Source of the DNA: UBA8337 sp965657665
GTDB taxonomy: Bacteria > Pseudomonadota > Alphaproteobacteria > RS24
DNA length: 6,614 nt
Direction: 5' to 3'
Assembly (NCBI GenBank): GCA_965657665.1
Contig: CBFHPF010000079.1
Span: forward strand, 1 to 6,614
Within the stretch, counting starts at the first letter, position 1. Every line of letters starts with the position of its first letter. The notes beneath the pieces are model-generated. The model saw only the letters and a program-made list of their open reading frames with translations. It was not told the DNA's origin and did not search any database. Positions 1 to 6,500 of the stretch are shown piece after piece. The position numbers and the translations under genes were made by a program.

Positions 1-396
1 AAGCGCGATATTGGCATAGCTCTGAAACGTTTGCCCGCGACGGCGAATGCGCTCAAGCATATTGGCTACGCGGGTTTTTTGCGCTTGCGGCAAAGGCAAA
101 ATCGCCAGCGCGCGCAATTCGGCTTCGGCTTGCAAATCGCTGCCCAACGCCATCAGCACATTGGCGCGAAACAGCCGCGCCGGCAAATTGGCAGGCTCGG
201 CGGTCAAAACCCGCTCAATCGCTGCCAATGCCCCTTTCGGATTACCGGCATCCATTTGCTCAAAAGCATAGCTTTGGTTGAGTGTGACATTATCCGGGTC
301 AGCCAGAATATCGCTATAGCTGACTTGCGCCATAGCGGCCTGCGACACGAAACTCAGCGGCAAAGAAACCGCAAGGGTTGAAATATATTTACGCAT
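1..396 (-). CDS. Secreted TPR protein, probable N-terminal part of a Slam/DUF560-like outer-membrane protein (partial)
   Basis: The gene starts at ATG 396-394 and is open to base 1, giving 132 visible residues; the rest lies outside the window. Residues 1-23 form a Sec signal peptide (MRKY, hydrophobic stretch, AMA before Gln24). Residues about 37-118 are helical with TPR spacing, in two or so repeats (LNQSYAFEQMDAG..., LFRANVLMALG...). The segment aligns with the TPR part of the plus-strand gene at 2119: ILADPDNVTLN matches VLQAPNDIELN, AAIERVLT matches ATMERLLI, and RVANMLERIRRRGQTF matches RAEILLEETRKANKKGSF. In the plus-strand gene the barrel begins just after this point, so a C-terminal barrel is likely here, but it is not seen. 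The start overlaps the upstream FecR gene's stop (TAATG), with AGGA at 409-406, nine bases upstream, suggesting translational coupling. A plain periplasmic TPR protein remains possible. Confidence 0.8.
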   Translation of the reverse strand, partial: MRKYISTLAVSLPLSFVSQAAMAQVSYSDILADPDNVTLNQSYAFEQMDAGNPKGALAAIERVLTAEPANLPARLFRANVLMALGSDLQAEAELRALAILPLPQAQKTRVANMLERIRRRGQTFQSYANIAL

Positions 397-2021
397 TATT
401 GACTGTCCTGACGATCCATGCCGAAGACAAAGCCTTCTGCTTCTACAATTGCGTCTCCGGTTTCTGGGTTGCGCACACTCATATGCACACCGGTTTCCCC
501 AAAGGCGGCAATTGGCGAATCTGTCAAGCCGCTCTCTACATTGGACAACCCGCCCCACATGCCGACACTCAAATTGACACTATCTGGTCTCGTAATATTG
601 CTGGTCATTAAACTGTCGCTGCCTGACGACACATTGTCGTCTTGCAACAAGACGGTCTCATCAATGCCGTTTTCATAGCTGCCGCCAATTGAATGACGCA
701 CAGAGCTAATGGCTGAACCGTCTTGTGAGAAGTGGTCTTCGTTTAAGTTGAAGGTTGCCTCACCTGACGCATTGGCAAAGCTCATGGTCTTGAGGAAATT
801 ATCGAAATCGCCCGAGACCGTGCCCGCCTCAACATCAACGGAGAAACTGCCATCCAAGGTGGTGCTTACTTGGTCATTGGCAAAATCCCATGTCTGGGTG
901 GTTGAGAAGGAGCCGATGTTCTCGCCCGTGCCGCGCACTTCAATGGCGGCATTATTGGCAGTGAAGGTGGTTGTGCCGGTCAGCTCGGCCAGCTCGCTCA
1001 TTTGCGTTGGGCCGAGATATTTAAAGTCACCATTTTCAATCAGCTCGGCAATACCGCCGCCAAGATTGACACCGGCAAAGAAGTCGCTCGCTTCCGCATC
1101 GCTCATTTCCAACACGCCTTCGCCGAAAATGCTCAACGCAACAGCCGCTTTCAATGTGTTGTCTGAGGTCACGCCGCCATCACCTGTGACGGCTGACAAG
1201 GCTTTGCCGAGCACGGCATTGCCGGAAATGCTGTCAGGAATGCCGTCACCATCTGTGTCTGTCGGGCCGGAAATTTCTAACTCACTGACGCCCAATTCTT
1301 CGGCAATTTTGGCTGAGGCTTGCTCAGACAGGGATAATTCAACCGATTCCATTTGCTCAGCTGTGGCCTCAATCGGCACGCTGGGCGGCAGGCTCTGACT
1401 GGTTGCGCCCAATTGGGTGGTAAATCCGGGCCGGTTAATATCAACCGAGCCGAACTCATTGGCCACGCTAATGGCACCGGCCGGCAGCCCCAAAGCATTA
1501 TTGGGGGCCGGGCCAAGCAGAATAACCGAAGCCGCGCCATTGGGCGCAACATCACCGGCGACTGATGTGCCGCGCACACCGATTGTCGCGCCGGGCAAAT
1601 TAACCTTCATGGCATCTTGGTCGGATTTGGCGATTTGGCCTGAGACAAAGCGAAACGCGCCTTGTGTGATGGAGGTCGACAAACGGGCATTGGCCGCATC
1701 CGCCGGATCATACACAAACTCGTCAATTCGCATCACCGAATTGGCACCCAAGGTGAAAACCGTCTCATCTAACAACATGACCTGCAGGCGGCCTTGATTG
1801 CCGACTTTAATATCATCGCCGAGAAAAACGGTCTGACCGGATGACATTTGCCCGATGGCAGCACCGGTTTGTAATGAGGCTGTGCGCACCACATCACCGC
1901 GCAGGGCGGCGGTGACACCGATTTGTTGAGCGGCGAAGGCCGGCTGACTTGAAAGGCTTCCGATGAGAGCCGAGATGAGGGCGAAGGTTTTCGCTTTCGA
2001 CGACAACATAATTTGCGACAT
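396..2021 (-). CDS. Exported FecR-domain protein with a TSP3-like calcium motif and a beta-rich C-terminus
   Basis: This 541-aa protein has a Sec signal peptide (residues 1-30, PAFA before AQQ) with no Cys, so it is not a lipoprotein. The FecR domain covers about residues 35-155; its marks are GDDIKVGNQGRLQV (68-81), RIDEFVYD (98-105), GAFRFVSG (121-128) and GATIGVRGT (144-152). It lacks the cytoplasmic anti-sigma part and transmembrane helix of classical FecR, and no ECF sigma gene is nearby. Residues 255-263 read DTDGDGIPD, a thrombospondin type-3-like calcium loop. From about residue 335 the chain is Gly/Ser/Thr-rich with alternating strands (ELTGTTTFTANNAAI, GSFSVDVEAGTVSGDF), resembling a diverged TbpB-type barrel. 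The start was chosen at 2021, not the in-frame ATG at 2075: GGAG lies five bases upstream, the signal peptide then begins properly, and the 2075 ATG falls in the likely -35 box. Its stop overlaps the next gene. Ligand and function are unknown. Confidence 0.88.
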   Translation of the reverse strand: MSQIMLSSKAKTFALISALIGSLSSQPAFAAQQIGVTAALRGDVVRTASLQTGAAIGQMSSGQTVFLGDDIKVGNQGRLQVMLLDETVFTLGANSVMRIDEFVYDPADAANARLSTSITQGAFRFVSGQIAKSDQDAMKVNLPGATIGVRGTSVAGDVAPNGAASVILLGPAPNNALGLPAGAISVANEFGSVDINRPGFTTQLGATSQSLPPSVPIEATAEQMESVELSLSEQASAKIAEELGVSELEISGPTDTDGDGIPDSISGNAVLGKALSAVTGDGGVTSDNTLKAAVALSIFGEGVLEMSDAEASDFFAGVNLGGGIAELIENGDFKYLGPTQMSELAELTGTTTFTANNAAIEVRGTGENIGSFSTTQTWDFANDQVSTTLDGSFSVDVEAGTVSGDFDNFLKTMSFANASGEATFNLNEDHFSQDGSAISSVRHSIGGSYENGIDETVLLQDDNVSSGSDSLMTSNITRPDSVNLSVGMWGGLSNVESGLTDSPIAAFGETGVHMSVRNPETGDAIVEAEGFVFGMDRQDSQ

Positions 2022-2026
2022 GAATA

Positions 2027-2030
2027 CTCC
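2027..2030 (-). promoter_or_regulatory. Ribosome binding site deciding the FecR gene start
   Basis: GGAG (within TTTGGAG on the minus strand) sits five bases before ATG 2021-2019. The alternative in-frame ATG at 2075 has only GAAGGG abutting it with no spacer. This favours the shorter protein. Confidence 0.7.
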
Positions 2031-2046
2031 AAATTTACACAAGGCT

Positions 2047-2075
2047 ACTATGCTCTGAAATAGGTAGTTTGTCAT
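2047..2075 (-). promoter_or_regulatory. Putative sigma-70-type promoter for the leftward FecR/TPR pair
   Basis: On the minus strand, ATGACA (2075-2070, five of six to TTGACA) is followed after exactly 17 bases by CATAGT (2052-2047, four of six to TATAAT). Transcription would begin near 2040, giving a leader of about 20 nt that contains the GGAG site. This is assigned by eye from consensus and is not proven. Confidence 0.45.
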
Positions 2076-2080
2076 CCCTT

Positions 2081-2105
2081 CAACTGCTATAACGGGGGCA
2101 AGTTG
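2081..2105. repeat. Imperfect dyad around the rightward -10 box, possible operator
   Basis: CAACTGC at 2081-2087 pairs with GCAAGTTG at 2098-2105 apart from one extra base, giving an imperfect inverted repeat with an 11-bp centre. It brackets the TATAAC -10 candidate and the predicted start of transcription. That position would suit a repressor site, but a dyad this short and imperfect may be chance. Confidence 0.2.
2085..2093 (+). promoter_or_regulatory. Putative extended -10 promoter for the rightward TPR-barrel/FecR pair
   Basis: TGCTATAAC matches the extended -10 form TGnTATAAT at all but the last base. A TTGTCA lies at 2069-2074, but its spacing of 13 bases is too short for a normal -35; an extended -10 can work with a poor -35. 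Transcription would start near 2100, giving a leader of about 19 nt with the GGGGAG site. The leftward -35 candidate lies about 10 bp away, so the two promoters are back to back. Confidence 0.4.
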
Positions 2106-2110
2106 GGGAG
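2105..2110 (+). promoter_or_regulatory. Ribosome binding site supporting a GTG start
   Basis: GGGGAG lies eight bases before GTG 2119-2121. The in-frame ATG at 2128 would sit 17 bases away, too far for this site, so the GTG is preferred. Confidence 0.65.
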
Positions 2111-2118
2111 TAGTAATT

Positions 2119-3510
2119 GTGTCGCCTATGTTGACGCGCCTTTCGGGCGTTGCCGTGATTTTCAGTCTTTTTTTGGCCGTAAGCCAGCCGCTTAGCGCAC
2201 AAACCTTGCTGCGCGGGCCGGGCGCGGCTGCGCTTGACCCGATGTTTCAAGATGTTTTGCAAGCACCTAATGATATTGAATTGAACTTGGCGTTTGCTCG
2301 TAAGGCGATTGAGCTTGAAGATTTTGAGGCGGCTGTTGCAACAATGGAACGCTTGCTTATCGGTCGTACTGACTTGCCGCTCATTCGTCTTGAGCTGGGT
2401 ATGCTGTATTTGCGCCTTGAGGCGCCAGAATTGGCCGAGGCGTATTTCTTGCAAGTTTTGGAAACTCCGGATTTGGAAGCTGAACCGCGCCAGCGCGCCG
2501 AGATTTTGTTGGAAGAAACCCGCAAGGCCAATAAAAAGGGCAGTTTTGCCCTGTCTACATCGCTTGGCTTGCGGCACAGCTCAAATGCCGTCACCAAGCC
2601 GCAGCGCGCCGATATGATTGCCGAAAATGAATTGCGCAAAGAGTTTGACGATGACTGGGTCAATCAGTTGGAAAACCTTGATGGCGTGCTGCAAAGTTAT
2701 TACGACAATAACCAGCCCGATAGCGACGCATCGGGTTCAGCCAGTATTGCTATTTCCTATAGCCGTGAATTGGACGGGCTGACGGAACGGCGTTTCAATG
2801 CCAGCCTCAATCATTATGCGGCGCAGCAAGCCAGCGAGACGCTGGAAGCGTTGAATATCGGCGTCACCAGTTTGCGCATGGGCTGGGTGTTGCCGGTCAA
2901 TCGGCAGGGCAAGTCACCGATTTCCATTGACCCTTATTTATCAGGCAGTCTTTTGGACACGCATGCCGAAAGCGGTTTTTCAACTTCGGCGGCTATTGGC
3001 ATATCCATTAGCGGTTACTATTCGCCACGCCGCCCAATCTCGGTAAGTCTTGAAGTGGGCAACAAAACCCACAAGCTGGAATTTGATGAAGACAAAGATG
3101 GCGGCCGACATAATATCGGCTTTACAATGGGTCATGTTCATGCGCGCGGCGGTTATAGCTCATTGGGTTTAAAGTTTGATATGACCGACACTGATAATGA
3201 TTACGAAAATCTTGTTGGCGGTAATTTTACCTTGTCGCATAGCCGCCCCATCGGTGCTTACACGCTGGGTGGTAATATTGGCTGGCGCGAGAGCAAGCGT
3301 GACGGATTTCAACCGGCGGTGAGTGGCTTTCCGCAAATTGAAGAGTTTCGCCATGATAAAGATTTATCGCTCGGCCTTTCGCTGAGCCGCAAAATATTGG
3401 GTGTCGGGGTTAATCTCGGCATCAGCTATGCCGAACGCGATAGCAATAATCCCGGCAATAATTACGATGATACCTCAGGCTCATTGACCTTTTCGAGGAA
3501 TTTCCAATGA
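2119..3510 (+). CDS. Slam/DUF560-like outer-membrane protein (TPR domain plus beta-barrel), probable type XI secretion translocator
   Basis: This complete 463-aa protein starts at GTG. Residues 1-27 are a Sec signal peptide (LSA before Gln28). Residues about 53-137 are a TPR-type helical domain (LNLAFARKAIELEDFEAAVA, RLELGMLYLRLEAPELAEAY), which would sit in the periplasm. From about residue 142 to the end the chain alternates short amphipathic strands with polar, Asp/Asn-rich loops, starting with SFALSTSLGLRHSSNAV. It closes with SGSLTFSRNFQ, a BAM-type beta-signal with Phe next to last. Signal peptide, TPR and about 320 residues of barrel in this order and length match Slam (surface lipoprotein assembly modifier) proteins, which move TbpB-like cargo through the outer membrane. 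The downstream FecR gene begins inside its stop codon and ends in such a cargo-like domain. The barrel family call rests on architecture and motif memory; another TPR-fused porin-like protein is the main alternative. Confidence 0.75.
   Translation: MSPMLTRLSGVAVIFSLFLAVSQPLSAQTLLRGPGAAALDPMFQDVLQAPNDIELNLAFARKAIELEDFEAAVATMERLLIGRTDLPLIRLELGMLYLRLEAPELAEAYFLQVLETPDLEAEPRQRAEILLEETRKANKKGSFALSTSLGLRHSSNAVTKPQRADMIAENELRKEFDDDWVNQLENLDGVLQSYYDNNQPDSDASGSASIAISYSRELDGLTERRFNASLNHYAAQQASETLEALNIGVTSLRMGWVLPVNRQGKSPISIDPYLSGSLLDTHAESGFSTSAAIGISISGYYSPRRPISVSLEVGNKTHKLEFDEDKDGGRHNIGFTMGHVHARGGYSSLGLKFDMTDTDNDYENLVGGNFTLSHSRPIGAYTLGGNIGWRESKRDGFQPAVSGFPQIEEFRHDKDLSLGLSLSRKILGVGVNLGISYAERDSNNPGNNYDDTSGSLTFSRNFQ
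3495..3499 (+). promoter_or_regulatory. Internal ribosome binding site for the large FecR gene
   Basis: GAGGA lies inside the last codons of the TPR-barrel gene, seven bases before ATG 3507-3509. With the ATGA stop/start overlap, this is a standard arrangement for translational coupling. Confidence 0.6.
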
Positions 3511-6500
3511 TTGTTTCATTTTCAAATAGCACCCGTCAGCTGAAAAAATCTGTTGCATTGGTCGCCGTGCTGGCGCTGGTGCAAGCGCCTATGGCTGCCG
3601 TGTTGGCAACAAAGGCTGAGGCTCGGGTTAAGGTCGGTGTAACCTCGGCGGTTATTCCCGAAGCAGTGATGGGCGATAAGCCGGGCGAGTTGAAAACCGT
3701 TACGGTGGGCGCCAAAGTTGACCAAGATGTGGTGATTGAAACCGGCGCACGTGGCCGCACGCAGGTTTTGTTTGTCGATGGGTCGAGTATGAATATCGGT
3801 CCAAAATCGCGCATTATTATTGATGAGTTTGTTTTTGACGCGAGCCAGCTTTCGGGCAATTTGGGTGCGCGTATTGAAAAAGGTTCAATGCGTTTCATCG
3901 GCGGCGTTTTGTCAAAGCGCGAAAAACAAGTGAAGTTTAATGCCGGCGATGCGACGGTTGGTATTCGCGGCGGTATTGCCAAGCTAGCGCTTGAAGACAG
4001 CGGTAAGTTAAAGGCCGAATTAGTGCATGGCAAAATCAGCATCACCACACCGGAAGGTTTGTTTGAAACTGACCGTATCGGCACGTTGATTGAGCGCGAC
4101 ATTGACGGTGTGGTTGATACAAGAACGGTAACGACACAAGAGAAAAAAGCCGAACTGGATGATGAGGCGAAAGAAAATCTGATTGTCGTCGATGAGCCGG
4201 CACAAGAGCAAAGCCCTTCAGAAGCACAAGGCGCAGACGCGCCAGCGCCAGCTGATGCAGAGGCGGATGTGCTGGCTGAAAATCCGGTCGAAAACGGTCT
4301 GGTTGAAATTGACGAGAACGGCAATTTGAAATCCAGCGACGAATTGATTGAGATTGACCCGGAAGCTGCCAAGCTTATCGATGATGGGGCCATTGCGATT
4401 GATGAGAACGGCAATGTCAATCCGACGGAAAAAATGCTGGAAGTTGATCCGGTAGCGAAAAAAATGGTTGAGGACGGACTGCTTGAGGTCGATGAAAACG
4501 GCTTTCTTGTGCCGTCTCAAAATTTTGACCAAGCCAAGTTTTACGATGATGTGGAAACGCAAGAAGGCGAGACCTCTATTGTTAGCGATGTAACCTTGGC
4601 CGAGTTTGGCTTTAGCGAGCCGGAATTTATCGCCTCAGAAGAAAGCTATAAATCCAACCTGGCCAGCACTGAGGCGGTTTTGAAAAATGATCCGACATCA
4701 GCCAAATTGTTTGAGTTGGGTCAGCTTGAGATTGATGGCGACGGCTTTTTGAAGCCGAGTGAAAAATTCAGCCCGTTAAGTGTCGCCCGTGTGCAGCGCA
4801 CTTCGCGATTGAGTAAAGTATCCTTCGTTGAAGATAATGCAGCGGATAAATTGCTGCTGAAAAGCGGCGTGTTTGATACCAAAATCACCACGCGTGTTGT
4901 CGGTGCTGATTTGGCGGAAAGTTTTTATTCCGCCGAGGTCACAAAAGTAGTGCGCGCGGATATTGTGCGCGATGATGCCATTAATGCGATTGAGCGCTTG
5001 GCGTCGGCCAATGATGTGGCCGTGCCCGATGATATCAAACAGAGAAACCTTGATGAGTTGGTAACGATTGGCGGCGCTCTGTCGACCCGTGATGCGCTGA
5101 AAGCGTCGATCGGGAATGAGCTAGAACTGGCTTATTTGCCGGAGGTAACAATCGGTGCAATCGGGTCTGAAGATATTGTGTCAGTTTCGCTCAGCGGCGA
5201 GGCAGCGGATGCGCTTAATATTTCGAAAGACGAAACCGATTTCACCACAGAATCGCTGGATGATTGGTTCTCTGGTGCTCTTGACCCGAACTTACTGATA
5301 GGCCTCACCGGGTTGTCGGATGATGACAAAACCGTTGCGACGCGCAGTGTTGTCGATACCGGCACTTATGATTCGGGCGCTAAATTTAACGACCCGTTGC
5401 CGGAAGAAAAAACCGACAATGGCGAGACAACAGACTCGTCCGGCTTTATTGATGCCGTCTCGGGCGAGATTGATGTTGACGCGATTTTGAAAAGCGTTGG
5501 CATTGTTGTTGAACCGGTTTCTGACGAAAAATATTATGAAACGCCGGTAGTTGATAATGATGTTGTTATTGTAAACACGCCGATTGTCGAGGTTATCGAG
5601 CGCCAAGAAAATGCGGTGGAAGAAGATTTCAACGATTTCGATCTTTGGAAATTAAACATTGCCGGTCAACGTGTGGCGACCGGCGCCACTCAATTTGGCG
5701 ACCCGGGCAGCAGCTGGACACCCTTCTATCTTTTGTGGGAGGCCTATAATAGCTCTGAGGGTGATGAAAACAGCTATATTGCCCGCGAGGCGGATAACCG
5801 CGTTTTGGTCAGCTTTGATATGAACACCTATGACACCATGGCGAGTTATTATGATGACCCGAGCCGCCGCACGACTGGCAATAAATTTGCCGCCACGTCA
5901 AACGAGCCAAGTGGCTCGGTGAAAGATTTATTGGCGCTGAATAATTTTGCTTTCAAAGCCGCGGTTGAAGTTTTGGCCGGCTATCCGCGCAGCACCTTTA
6001 TCAGCAATGAGCCGGAAGAGCAGACATTGACTTTTACCGCCAATGATATGAGCGCGATGGCGGCAGATGCGCGGTCGGTTAATTCGGGTGTCAGCATTTG
6101 CACCGGTTGCGACCAAGTCGCCACCGGCATTTGGGAAAATGACAGTTTCACCAATGAGAGCCTGAGTAATATTTCTTACCAACATAAAGGCCATTGGGCT
6201 ATCGGCCAGCCGCTGAGCTCGGATACGTTGCGCCAGCTTGCCGGTATGAAAGCCAGCTTTACCGGCCATGCCGTCGGCACGGTTATTACGCCGACCTTAA
6301 ATGAGACCGGCTACGGCACGGCGGTGGTTAATGTTGATTTTGCCAATCCGACCTCGGGCACGAGGAATAATTTCCGTATCACTGATTTCCGCTCCGAGAA
6401 TTATGTGTTGGACGATATTCCCAGTATGAGCATGGTTTTGGACACCAGCACTGGGGAGTTTAGCGGTCGAAGCTGGCGTGATGATACGGTCGATGGTGCT

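Noticed and set aside
709..1398. 229-residue plus-strand open frame opposite the smaller FecR gene
   Set aside because: It is Ser/Pro/Val-rich, has no recognisable domain, and lies fully antisense to the FecR-domain coding frame.
2022..2075. 18-residue N-terminal extension of the smaller FecR protein (ATG at 2075)
   Set aside because: It has poor ribosome site spacing, overlaps the best -35 candidate, and would place extra residues before a normal signal peptide. The 2021 start is better supported.
2069..2093. TTGTCA paired with TATAAC as a standard rightward promoter
   Set aside because: The spacer is only 13 bases, too short for a normal sigma-70 promoter; the extended -10 alone is the better reading.
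3082..3114. EF-hand-like acidic stretch DEDKDGG in the barrel protein
   Set aside because: It lacks the hydrophobic residue at loop position 8 and Glu at 12, has no flanking helices, and fits better as a polar loop between barrel strands.
3536..4420. 294-residue open frame on the minus strand opposite the large FecR gene
   Set aside because: It is extremely Ser/Ala/Thr-rich with no domain logic, lies wholly antisense to a frame with signal peptide and FecR motifs, and reads as a codon-bias shadow.
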